NCBI GenBank assembly: GCA_937926755.1
Contig: CALBBA010000173.1
Span: forward strand, 1-16,844
Reading direction: 5' to 3'
Origin: an uncultured Collinsella sp.
GTDB taxonomy: Bacteria > Actinomycetota > Coriobacteriia > Coriobacteriales > Coriobacteriaceae
DNA: 16,844 bases
Position numbers and translations under genes: made by a program. Positions within the stretch are counted from its first letter, which is position 1. Each line of letters opens with the position of its first letter. This document shows, one piece after another, positions 6,275 to 12,950 of this stretch. The notes below the pieces were generated by a model, which saw only the letters and a program-made list of their open reading frames with translations, was not told where the DNA came from and did no database searches.

Positions 6275-7176
6275 TGGCGGCATTGCAGGTGCTTGACGGC
6301 GAGCTGTGGCAGTGGGACACCGGGCGCGAGGTCGAGGTTGTCGGCTGCGAGCAGGTGCATTTCGCCAAGTCGACCACGGGGGCGTGCTACACGGTCGAGG
6401 TCGCCGACAGCAAGGCGAAGATTCCCGACGAGCTGCTCCGGGCGGCTGGGCGCGTGTACGCTTGGGCCTATATCACGGATGAGTCCTATGGCGGGCGCAC
6501 GCGCATCGAGGCGCTCTGGGACGTAAAGAGGCGAGCCAAGCCCGCCGAGTACATCTACGAGCCGAGCGACCAGCGCACCATCAAGGACGCGGAGACGGCG
6601 CGAGACGAGGCCAAGGCCGCGCAGAAGGCGGCGGAGGCCGCACGCGACAAGGCTGTCGCCGCCGAGGTCAAGGGGGCACGCGCCACGACGCTCGCCTCGG
6701 GCTCGGAGGCAACGGCGACGATGGAGGGCAACGTGCTGGTCGTCGGCGTGCCGAAAGGCGACGCGCTGAGATACAGTGACCTCACCGCCGAGCAGATCGC
6801 GGAGCTCAAGAAGCCCGCGACGGACGCGGCTGCTGGCGTGAACAAGGTCAACAACGAGTTCAAGCAGCTCAAGGCTTCTGTCGAAACGGCGGAGAAGGGC
6901 CGCGCCGACGCCGAGACCGAGCGCAGGGAGAAAGAGACCGAGCGCGGGCAGAACGAGACGGGGCGCAAGGAGGCTGAGGCCGGACGCAAGACCGCCGAGC
7001 AGAAGCGCGAGCAGGATTCGACCAAGGCCCTCGCCGACGCGCGGGCGGCTCTCAAGGACGCCAAGACGGCAGCCCTGAACTACCAGTCGATTATCGACTC
7101 GGCGGCTGCCGTGACGGCGCTGGGACTCAAGAAGGTAAACGGCAAGATTTGCCAAATGCGAAAGGTAGGTGCCTAA
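6274..7176 (+). CDS. Fibre/baseplate-like protein with N-terminal BppU-type domain and coiled coil
   Basis: The first ~90 residues (LQVLDGELWQWDTGREVEV, then VHFAKSTTG, then IPDELLRAAGRVYAWAYI) match the domain found at the N-terminus of many Gram-positive phage baseplate or receptor-binding proteins, where it anchors to the virion. The section PAEYIYEPSDQ leads into about 170 residues of Ala/Glu/Lys/Arg heptad-like repeats interrupted by a short beta region (SEATATMEGNVLVVGVPKGDA), typical of trimeric fibre shafts. A start at GTG 6271 is possible; ATG 6274 overlaps the portal stop. It probably carries or adapts the DGR-diversified adhesin encoded next. Its position directly after the portal gene is unusual for a tail protein. 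Confidence 0.75.
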   Translation: MAALQVLDGELWQWDTGREVEVVGCEQVHFAKSTTGACYTVEVADSKAKIPDELLRAAGRVYAWAYITDESYGGRTRIEALWDVKRRAKPAEYIYEPSDQRTIKDAETARDEAKAAQKAAEAARDKAVAAEVKGARATTLASGSEATATMEGNVLVVGVPKGDALRYSDLTAEQIAELKKPATDAAAGVNKVNNEFKQLKASVETAEKGRADAETERREKETERGQNETGRKEAEAGRKTAEQKREQDSTKALADARAALKDAKTAALNYQSIIDSAAAVTALGLKKVNGKICQMRKVGA

Positions 7177-8802
7177 ATGGCCGATACGCAGGCAACCGAG
7201 CAGGCAACCGAGGGGTTCGAGTACGCGGACCCGCTGGCATCGGACGAGGCGGTGTGGGCGCTTGTCGGAGCGGTAAAGAATCTGGGCGACCAGAAGGCGC
7301 TCGAGCGCGACGCCTCGACGGGCCGCTACTCCAACGAGAGCGTCGCCGCGATGGTCGACAAGCACAAGACGGGGCTGGTGTACACGTTCCTCATCCCGGC
7401 GGGCAGCCCCACCGACATCCAGCCCATGAGCGCTGCCGCGAAGCGCGTGGCCTCCACCGAGTTCGTGCCCGCGACGGCGACGAGCGCGGCTGTCGACCCG
7501 TTCGACACCGAGGGCGGCCCGTGGTTCCACGTGTCCGCCAACGCCGGTGCCGACGCCGACGGCGTGCCGTGGGTCGAGGCCATCGACGGCGTCGACTACG
7601 GCTTCTCGCGCGTGGACAACGGACACGGCAACAACGTCTACGAGATCGCGCCGGTCGTGTGGCAGGCGGTCGAGGTGCTGACGAACGGCAACCTGCTCGT
7701 CTCGTGGTCCGACAGCCGATTCAGCGGCTCGCAGCCGAACCCCAAGGCGTTGCTGCCGGACGGCACGCTGCGACCGTACATGCTGACGCCGACGTATCCC
7801 ATGAGCATCGACGCCGACGGGCGCCCGCGCTCCGTTTCGGGCGCGAAGGTCGCCAACCGCACGACGTCGCACGACTCGCTCGTCGACCTTTGCAAGACCG
7901 CGACCACGGGCTACTCGGGCATGAGCGTCTACGACCAGTGGTATATCAACTTCCACCAGTTGACCAAGACGCTCTGCAAGTCCTCCCAGGTGGACTTCCC
8001 GGGTTGCACGGACTTCAACACCCAGATCCCCCCCGCGCTCGCCGAGACGGGCGTCACGCGCGTGGTCGTCACCGCCGAGCAGGCGGCGAAGATTCCCGTG
8101 GGCACGTCGATGATGTACGGCACCGACACGGGCACCACGTGCCCAGACCGAGGCGCCGCAGCCGCATACGACGTGTTCGACGGCGCGGTCGTCGGCGGCA
8201 AGGAGACGCTCGCAGACGGCAACGTGGCGCTTCTCATGGACGTCGCCAAGGCGTTCGACACGACCGTGAACACATGGCTCCAGAGTGCGCCGTGGAACAC
8301 GGGCAACACCGATGCCCTCGTGGGCGACGGCCAGGTGGCGAAGGACGGCAAGCATCCGTTCAAGATCGGCGGCGTCGAGACGGGGCTGGGCCTGTGGGAG
8401 TTCATGGGCGATACGCTCTTCGTCTCCGACGGCACGGGCTTCGGCATCGCGGTCAACCCCGACACTCGCAATGAGAAGAAGAATGCCGTGGCGGACGGGG
8501 TGACCCCGACGGCGGCGTGTATGCCGACGGCAGATGGCTACATGCTCGACATTCAGTTCGTCAACGGCCTTATCTTGGGAAAGGGGCTCGGCGGCTCGGC
8601 GACGACCGGTGTCGGCGACTACTTCTACTTCGACATATCCGGCGGTAAGGTCAAAGGCACAATCCGTCTGGTTCTGTTCCTCGGCGTCCTGTGGAGCGGC
8701 TCGCGTGCCGGTCTTCGTTGCGCGAGCTCGTGGTACTGGTCCGGTGGGGCCGCTTGGTACTTCGTCTCCCGGCTTTCTGCTACGGGCCGTAGCCGGGGGT
8801 GA
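7177..8802 (+). CDS. DGR target protein, predicted variable receptor-binding (C-type-lectin-like) adhesin
   Basis: This 541-aa protein ends in the variable repeat. Residues 498-534 are encoded by VR, and 14 codons between residues 500 and 533 correspond to adenine-containing TR codons; all 14 differ from TR (for example N to V, R to W, Y to C, N to Y). The invariant framework GSxAGLR...SG.A.W.FVSR resembles the variable C-terminal strands of DGR targets with a C-type-lectin fold. The preceding segment (GLWEFMGDTLFVSDGTGFGI) also fits that domain. Only about eight residues follow VR before TGA 8800-8802. ATG 7177 directly follows the previous stop, with AAAGGTAGG upstream. It probably displays a trimmed, Trp/Tyr-rich binding site on the virion. 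Confidence 0.93.
   Translation: MADTQATEQATEGFEYADPLASDEAVWALVGAVKNLGDQKALERDASTGRYSNESVAAMVDKHKTGLVYTFLIPAGSPTDIQPMSAAAKRVASTEFVPATATSAAVDPFDTEGGPWFHVSANAGADADGVPWVEAIDGVDYGFSRVDNGHGNNVYEIAPVVWQAVEVLTNGNLLVSWSDSRFSGSQPNPKALLPDGTLRPYMLTPTYPMSIDADGRPRSVSGAKVANRTTSHDSLVDLCKTATTGYSGMSVYDQWYINFHQLTKTLCKSSQVDFPGCTDFNTQIPPALAETGVTRVVVTAEQAAKIPVGTSMMYGTDTGTTCPDRGAAAAYDVFDGAVVGGKETLADGNVALLMDVAKAFDTTVNTWLQSAPWNTGNTDALVGDGQVAKDGKHPFKIGGVETGLGLWEFMGDTLFVSDGTGFGIAVNPDTRNEKKNAVADGVTPTAACMPTADGYMLDIQFVNGLILGKGLGGSATTGVGDYFYFDISGGKVKGTIRLVLFLGVLWSGSRAGLRCASSWYWSGGAAWYFVSRLSATGRSRG
8668..8779 (+). repeat. DGR variable repeat (VR)
   Basis: This 112-bp segment aligns without gaps to TR 8881-8992 (offset 213). 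It differs at 17 positions, every one an A in TR: nine A to T, seven A to G, one A to C. Four TR adenines (8908, 8938, 8948, 8972) are unchanged. The last 27 bases contain the invariant block TTCGTCTCCCGGC (8761-8773), a plausible initiation-of-mutagenic-homing region. Confidence 0.97.
8779..8793 (+). repeat. Inverted repeat abutting the VR 3' end
   Basis: GCTACGG (8779-8785) and CCGTAGC (8787-8793) are perfect inverted arms around one base; a 5-bp stem with a 5-base loop is the realistic hairpin. Its first base is the last base of VR, matching the position of the cruciform that stimulates mutagenic homing in the Bordetella phage BPP-1 DGR. Confidence 0.7.
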
Positions 8803-8803
8803 A

Positions 8804-8820
8804 TCAGGGCGTAGCCCTGA
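8804..8820 (+). repeat. Second hairpin downstream of VR
   Basis: TCAGGGC (8804-8810) pairs with GCCCTGA (8814-8820) around a GTA loop. It begins two bases after the target gene stop and is directly followed by a third hairpin. No T-run follows. Confidence 0.75.
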
Positions 8821-8838
8821 GAGGGGGCTGGCCCCCTC
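8821..8838 (+). repeat. Third hairpin downstream of VR
   Basis: GAGGGGGC (8821-8828) pairs with GCCCCCTC (8831-8838); seven pairs with a 4-base loop is realistic. Two outer 7-base arms, GTGAATC (8799-8805) and GATTCAC (8854-8860), could enclose hairpins two and three. No T-tract makes a terminator role unlikely. Confidence 0.7.
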
Positions 8839-8880
8839 CTAACCCCAAACAGGGATTCACGGTGAGGGCGGCGCTGGTTT

Positions 8881-8992
8881 CTGGTTCAGTTCCTCGGCAA
8901 CCTGAGGAACGGCTCGAATGCCGGTCTTCGTTACGCGAACTCGAGGAACAGGTCCGGTAGGGCCACTTGGAACTTCGTCTCCCGGCAATCTG
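8881..8992 (+). repeat. DGR template repeat (TR)
   Basis: This is the 112-bp template of VR, in the same orientation. It has 21 adenines, 20 of them at codon position 1 or 2 when read in the VR frame, concentrated in six AAC/AAT and four AGG codons plus CAG, CAA, TAC and ACT. None of these codons can become a stop by any change of A. The match to VR begins abruptly at 8880/8881 and ends after 8992. Confidence 0.97.
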
Positions 8993-9021
8993 TCTATAAA
9001 TCTCTACTCGCACCGTGTCTA

Positions 9022-9051
9022 CCGCGCCCGCCGCTTTCTGGCGGGACGCGG
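9022..9051 (+). repeat. Stable hairpin between TR and the RT gene
   Basis: CCGCG (9022-9026) plus CCCGCC (9027-9032) pair with GGCGGG (9040-9045) and CGCGG (9047-9051), with one bulged A at 9046 and a 7-base loop: an 11-bp GC-rich stem. It lies 30 bases 3' of TR, where DGR template RNAs carry sequence needed for cDNA priming and RT binding. Confidence 0.75.
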
Positions 9052-9149
9052 CTCAGCCTGACTCCTTTGAGTGAAATTTGTCCGCAAGGCTCACGGGCTG
9101 GTAACCGCAAGGCGAACGCTCGTATGACAGACAGAAAGAGCTTTGATCT

Positions 9150-10181
9150 ATGAAAACCTACTGCAAGGGCATCGAGTTCACGCGCAAGAGCGTCGTCGAG
9201 GCCCTGCACCGATGGAAGAAAAGTGACTCCGGCAAGGAGAACGGCTGGCGCGTCGCCGACGAATACGGCACCGAGACGGCGTTCGTCGACCGCATCTGGC
9301 TAGAGCTCTCGACCGAGACGCTTACGTTCGAGCCGATTCGAACCTACCTGAAGCACGACCCAAACAACGGCAAGCTGCGCGAGATAAGCGTCGAGAGCAT
9401 CAAGCGGCAGGTCTGCAACTACCTGTGCGTTGGGGCACTCGAGCCGCTCCTTGCCGCCAAGGTCGGCTTCTGGCAGGTGTCGAGCGGCGTCAAGGGCAAG
9501 GGCGCGGCGCTGGGGATGCGCAAGCTCAGGCGTGAGGTTCACCGCTTCGCCTGCCACGTACACGTCGACATCCGCAACTGCTACGGCTCGATGCGGACGG
9601 AGATAGTGGAGGGTCTGGTGGCGCGCTACGTCAAGAACAGCCAAGTCCTCTACCTGCTCCATTCGCTGCTGTCGACGATGAACGGCGTCCTTATCCTCGG
9701 CAGCTACCTGTCGCTTCGGTTGGCGGCGCTCGTGATCTCGTTCGCGTACCACGCGGTCGAGGAGGCGGCGAAGGAGCGGCGCGGCAAACGCGTGAGGCTC
9801 GCGGGATGCCAGGTGTGGTACGCCGACGACGGCTATTTTCTCGGCAACTCAAAGCGTTCGCTCAGGAAGGCCGCGGCCATCGCCGCGCGCGTTTTGGGGC
9901 GGCTAGGATTGTCGCTGAAACCGTGGAAGGTGAGGCGCAACGGCGCCGAGCCCATCGACTTCGCGGGCTATCGCATCTGGTGCGCTCGCGGGCGCCGGGT
10001 CGACTTGCGAAAGAGGCTCTGGAAACGACTGCGACGCGCGTTCGCGCGCTACATGCGCAGGCGCACCGAGCGCTTGGCGAGGCGCGTGTGCTCTTACTGG
10101 GGCTGGCTGAAAACGGCTGTCATGGAGCACCAGATGAACGTCAAGCGGTGCATATTCAACGCGGCGAGGGCCGTGGGTTAG
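9150..10181 (+). CDS. DGR reverse transcriptase
   Basis: This 343-aa RT copies the TR RNA with adenine-directed errors. Visible motifs in order: catalytic Asp in HVDIRNCYGSM (D140, motif 3/A), the motif 4 region ILGSYLSLRLAAL (L183-L189), YADD at residues 224-227 (motif 5/C), KAAAIAARVLGRLGLSLKPW (motif 6), and IDFAGYRIW (motif 7). The length is that of a bare DGR RT with no maturase or endonuclease domain. DGR RTs usually have SQ where this one has SL (S188-L189). The C-terminal 60 residues are extremely Arg/Lys-rich, suited to RNA binding. The ATG at 9150 has only a weak AGAAAGAG upstream, suggesting low translation. It ends 10 bases before the next ATG. Confidence 0.96.
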   Translation: MKTYCKGIEFTRKSVVEALHRWKKSDSGKENGWRVADEYGTETAFVDRIWLELSTETLTFEPIRTYLKHDPNNGKLREISVESIKRQVCNYLCVGALEPLLAAKVGFWQVSSGVKGKGAALGMRKLRREVHRFACHVHVDIRNCYGSMRTEIVEGLVARYVKNSQVLYLLHSLLSTMNGVLILGSYLSLRLAALVISFAYHAVEEAAKERRGKRVRLAGCQVWYADDGYFLGNSKRSLRKAAAIAARVLGRLGLSLKPWKVRRNGAEPIDFAGYRIWCARGRRVDLRKRLWKRLRRAFARYMRRRTERLARRVCSYWGWLKTAVMEHQMNVKRCIFNAARAVG

Positions 10182-10191
10182 GAGGAAAAAT

Positions 10192-10533
10192 ATGGTTGTG
10201 AAGTCGGAGCGAACGGGCGAGAGGCCCGAGACGGTCGAGATCGCGGGGACCGACGTCTGGCTGCGCCGCGGCATCGCCGAGGGCGAGCGCGAGGAGCAGG
10301 GAGGCGAGGGCGGTTCCGTCAAGGTGAAGGTGTTCACCTACGAGGAGCTGCACTTCACCGACCCGACGGGCGAGCTGACGGTCGATGGCGCAAAGGCCGA
10401 CTTTGACACCGTCTGGACGGCACACGAGGCGGACGGCATGAGCATGGAGGAGCAGATCGCATCGCTCCAGCAGCAGGTCGCCGACTCGCAAGCGGCCCTT
10501 CTCGAGCTCGGCGACATCGTTGGAGGTGAGTAA
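10192..10533 (+). CDS. Small tail-accessory protein with C-terminal coiled coil, 113 aa
   Basis: ATG 10192 follows TAGGAGGAAAA, a very strong ribosome-binding site overlapping the RT stop. The acidic product has a beta-rich N-terminal half (VKVKVFTYEELHF) and ends in a short coiled coil, MSMEEQIASLQQQVADSQAA followed by LLELGDIV. This ending is familiar from small proteins encoded downstream of tail fibre genes in Gram-positive phages, just before an XkdX-like microprotein, as here. It is acidic, whereas Avd accessory proteins are basic four-helix bundles, so it is unlikely to be Avd. Probable role: fibre assembly or attachment. Confidence 0.65.
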   Translation: MVVKSERTGERPETVEIAGTDVWLRRGIAEGEREEQGGEGGSVKVKVFTYEELHFTDPTGELTVDGAKADFDTVWTAHEADGMSMEEQIASLQQQVADSQAALLELGDIVGGE

Positions 10534-10534
10534 C

Positions 10535-10645
10535 TTGGCGAAGATCTACTACCGCGCCGTGAAAAGCGGCAAGCGCACGCTCGAGAGCGTTCCCGAGCGC
10601 TGGCGCGACGAGGTACGCCAGATGCTAGAGGCAGACGGCGAGTAG
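10535..10645 (+). CDS. XkdX/CD1375-like microprotein, 36 aa
   Basis: A TTG at 10535 with GGAGG at 10522-10526 (eight-base spacing) opens a 36-codon frame ending TAG 10643-10645. The product reads AKIYYRAVKSGKRTLESVPE then RWRDEVRQMLEAD, the conserved pattern of XkdX/CD1375-type proteins found after tail fibre genes: Y-x-x-A/L-I/V-K-x-G-x-R-T-L-x-x-V-P-x-x-W. Function is unknown. Its presence marks the end of a receptor-binding cassette. It is immediately followed by a terminator. Confidence 0.8.
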   Translation: MAKIYYRAVKSGKRTLESVPERWRDEVRQMLEADGE

Positions 10646-10647
10646 GG

Positions 10648-10678
10648 AAGGGCCCCGGCTTCGGTCGGGGCCCTTTTC
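10648..10678 (+). terminator. Rho-independent terminator with UUCG loop
   Basis: AAGGGCCCCG (10648-10657) pairs with CGGGGCCCTT (10666-10675). Inside the loop a further G-U and C-G pair close a UUCG tetraloop, making about 12 pairs followed by TTTT and CC. It closes the receptor-binding/DGR cassette, separating it from the minor head gene. Confidence 0.9.
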
Positions 10679-10723
10679 CGTTATGCGCGGGCGACCATGC
10701 GTGCCGACGATTGGAGGCGGCGC

Positions 10724-12718
10724 ATGGCGAAGGATAGCGCTCACGAGTTCTCAGACGCCGAGATTCGTGCGTTCGAGCGCGAGGTGGCGGGAGTGTACGG
10801 CGAGGCGAGCAAGACGGCCTACGACAACCTCAAGCGCTATCTGGCGCAGTTCGAGGCCGACGACGAGAAGATGCGCGAGCGTCTCGGGGCCGGCGAGATC
10901 ACCAAGGCGCAATACAGGTCTTGGCGAAGCGGGAAGATCGCGGCGGGCAGGCGCTACCGAGTCGTGCTCAAGCAGTGTGCCGAGGCCATGACGCACGCGA
11001 ACGTCGTCGCTGCCGCCGCCATCGAAGGCAGGCTGCCCGAGGTCTACGCCGAGAACTACAACTACGGCACGTGGCAGGTCGAGAGCGCAGTGGGCGTTGA
11101 CACGGCCTACGCGCTGCAGGACGCGTCGACCGTCCAGAGGCTGCTCACCGACCACGACAGCTACCTGCCCAAGCCGTCCGTCAACGTCGTCAAGGACGTG
11201 GCGTGGAACCGCCGGCTCATCGCCAACCAGATCACGCAGGGCGTGCTGCTCGGCGAGTCGATACCAAAGATCGCAAAGCGCATTCAGGACGTGGCGGGGT
11301 CCAACCGCGCGGCGGCGGTGCGCTTGGCGCGGACCTCGACGACGGCGGCCGAGAACGCCGGGCGCGTCGACAGCTACAAGAGGGCCAAGGGGCTCGGCAT
11401 CAATGTGCAGCAGGAATGGGTGGCGACGCTCGACGGGCGCACGCGCTCGAGCCACAGGAAACTCGACCGCGAGAAGGTGGAGGTCGGGGAGAAGTTCAGC
11501 AACGGGTGCCGCTACCCGGGCGACCCCGAGGCGCCGTATGCCGAGACGTGCAACTGCCGATGCACGCTGATTGCGTGCTGTGACGGGCTCGACGTGCTCG
11601 ACGGCGAGCGTTTCAGCCGACTGCCCGAGGGCATGACCTACGAGGAATGGAAGGCGGGCAAGCCCGCCGTCAACGGCGCCAAACCGGCCGACCGCACCAT
11701 CTCCGAGTTCATGGACATGCCCGGCACCAAACGCAAGCTGGACGTGGCGGGCGTGTCGCCGACTGAGGCGAGGAAGAGGCTCACGGAGCAGCTCAAGGAG
11801 TCCGGCATACCGTCCGGCTCGTTCCGCAAGATGAGCGCCGGCGACCAGCAGAAGGTGCTGGACGCGGCGCTGGCCCGAATTCGGCGCATCGCGGGCAAGC
11901 CCGATATGTCTGCTTCCGTCTACTCGCGCCTCAATGGGGATCAAAGGGATGCGGTGAAAGGCATTCTCAAGCGTTCGGACAAGGCTGCCCGTAGCGTTTA
12001 CCTGAAGCATGAGCGGGATTTCGTTTTGCTGAACGGCGGATGGGGCGGAACCGCCCACTACAGCCCAACGGACGGTGGCGTGAGGCTCAACCTTGAAAAA
12101 GTGTTTTCGAAAGATGGATTGAGACCCCAAGGAACGACCTGGTTCCACGAGTTCGGGCATATGATCGACGGCCTGCACGCGGACATCTCGAGGACGTACG
12201 GCGGCGGCGTGTTCGCCAAGACCATAAAGAGCGAGGTAGAAGCCTACATTGACGCAAGGCACAAGGAGATGCGCGATGGGCTCAAACGGGCAGTCAAGTC
12301 AAAGGACATCGGATGGCTCGAGTCGAATGGCTACCTCATGGAATGGCATGCTGACTACCTAAGGAGACATCCTGACAAGGTCGCCGAGGCGCTCTCGGGC
12401 CTCAAGCACACGAAGGCTGCCACATATAGTTCCGTCGCTTCCGAGATAGGGGAGATGAGCAATGCCGAAAAGGCCGACCTTTCCGACCTTTTCGGCGGGG
12501 CAACGCTGAACAAGTGTAACGATGGATGGGGCCACAGCAAGAGTTATTGGCGGCCAAAGGGAGCGTCCGAGGACTACCAGCTGGCAAGGCTTGCACAAGA
12601 GGGCTTCGCTGAGTTCTTCAGCGCAAGCACCGCGAACCCGGAATCTCTCGCCGTCCTGCGCAAATACCTACCGGAATCGAGTAAAATATTTGACGAGATG
12701 ATGAAGGAGGGGCTGTGA
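10724..12718 (+). CDS. Minor head protein (Mu F/SPP1 gp7-like) fused to a zincin metallopeptidase domain
   Basis: The N-terminal part is a MuF-type minor head protein: helical start, then RLARTSTTAAENAGRVDSYK, VATLDGRTRSSHRKLD, and the cysteine cluster ETCNCRCTLIACCDG, around residues 205-290. After a linker (about 315-390) comes a second domain with TTWFHEFGHMIDGLH, where HEFGH is residues 475-479, and a downstream E-rich helix QEGFAEFFS (E626, E630) that could give the third zinc ligand. Ordinary minor head proteins end soon after the cysteine cluster; 664 aa with a zincin tip fits MuF polymorphic toxins of temperate phages. ATG 10724 is chosen because GGAGG (10713-10717) precedes it; ATG 10697 is in frame but has no such site. 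Confidence 0.9.
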   Translation: MAKDSAHEFSDAEIRAFEREVAGVYGEASKTAYDNLKRYLAQFEADDEKMRERLGAGEITKAQYRSWRSGKIAAGRRYRVVLKQCAEAMTHANVVAAAAIEGRLPEVYAENYNYGTWQVESAVGVDTAYALQDASTVQRLLTDHDSYLPKPSVNVVKDVAWNRRLIANQITQGVLLGESIPKIAKRIQDVAGSNRAAAVRLARTSTTAAENAGRVDSYKRAKGLGINVQQEWVATLDGRTRSSHRKLDREKVEVGEKFSNGCRYPGDPEAPYAETCNCRCTLIACCDGLDVLDGERFSRLPEGMTYEEWKAGKPAVNGAKPADRTISEFMDMPGTKRKLDVAGVSPTEARKRLTEQLKESGIPSGSFRKMSAGDQQKVLDAALARIRRIAGKPDMSASVYSRLNGDQRDAVKGILKRSDKAARSVYLKHERDFVLLNGGWGGTAHYSPTDGGVRLNLEKVFSKDGLRPQGTTWFHEFGHMIDGLHADISRTYGGGVFAKTIKSEVEAYIDARHKEMRDGLKRAVKSKDIGWLESNGYLMEWHADYLRRHPDKVAEALSGLKHTKAATYSSVASEIGEMSNAEKADLSDLFGGATLNKCNDGWGHSKSYWRPKGASEDYQLARLAQEGFAEFFSASTANPESLAVLRKYLPESSKIFDEMMKEGL

Positions 12719-12897
12719 TGGTTGCCGAATTGCATACATGGGAGCAGGTCGACAAGCTCGCGGCCAACTTCGAGGAGCGTTTCGGCTATGAGCCGATATG
12801 GTACGGCAATGTCGATGAGGTCTATGCAGCCCTCAAGGAGTCGCTCGACTCTGGCGTTCCAAAACTCGAGAGGCAGGACCCCGAAATCTGTCTCTAG
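12718..12897 (+). CDS. Small hypothetical protein, candidate immunity protein, 59 aa
   Basis: The ATG overlaps the zincin gene stop (TGATG) and is preceded by AAGGAGGGG at 12704-12712, so it is tightly coupled to the putative toxin. The product is acidic, with AELHTWEQVDKLAANFEERF followed by GYEPIWYGNVDEVYAALKES. It has no recognised family. Tight coupling, small size and acidity suit an immunity protein for the upstream effector. Another possibility is a remnant of an earlier toxin tip. Function is inferred from position only. Confidence 0.55.
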   Translation: MVAELHTWEQVDKLAANFEERFGYEPIWYGNVDEVYAALKESLDSGVPKLERQDPEICL

Positions 12898-12950
12898 CGT
12901 ATAACGGCGTATCATCAAGATCGACGAGTGCCTGACGACAAGAGGTTGAC

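Larger units (their letters stand above)
8803..9149 (+). ncRNA. Non-coding DGR region containing the template RNA
   Basis: These 347 bases hold no plausible gene. From 5' to 3' they contain the post-VR hairpins, about 40 bases of spacer, TR (8881-8992), an 11-bp hairpin (9022-9051), and a leader with a direct repeat CCGCAAGGC (9082-9090 and 9105-9113) before the RT start. The TR transcript and its 3' flank must be made as RNA for mutagenic homing. RNA ends and promoter are not determined. Confidence 0.7.
7177..10181 (+). mobile_element. Diversity-generating retroelement (DGR): target, VR, TR, reverse transcriptase
   Basis: The arrangement target gene with C-terminal VR, hairpins, TR, then RT, all on one strand, defines a DGR. 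TR RNA is reverse transcribed with errors at adenines and the cDNA replaces VR, diversifying the target's ligand-binding surface. Direct evidence: a 112-bp TR/VR pair whose 17 differences all lie at TR adenines, next to an RT with a YADD active site. No Avd-like accessory gene is visible between or beside these components. Confidence 0.96.

Noticed and set aside
5860..8355. An 831-codon open frame on the minus strand across portal, fibre and DGR target
   Set aside because: It is antisense to well-supported genes, is Arg/Val/Leu/His-rich low-complexity sequence, and follows from the strong GC bias at third positions of the + strand genes.
8804..8838. Hairpins after the DGR target as an intrinsic terminator
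   Set aside because: Neither hairpin is followed by a T-run; CCTAACCCC follows instead.
8668..8992. VR/TR explained as an ordinary recent duplication or decaying gene copy
   Set aside because: Random drift would not confine all 17 differences to template adenines, nor leave the frame stop-free.
9150..10181. RT as part of a group II intron or retron
   Set aside because: No maturase or endonuclease domain, no intron RNA domains, no retron msr/msd layout; the adjacent TR/VR pair explains it as a DGR.
10192..10533. The 113-aa protein as Avd
   Set aside because: It is acidic, has a beta-rich N-terminus and only one short helix, and precedes an XkdX-like gene as tail accessory proteins do.
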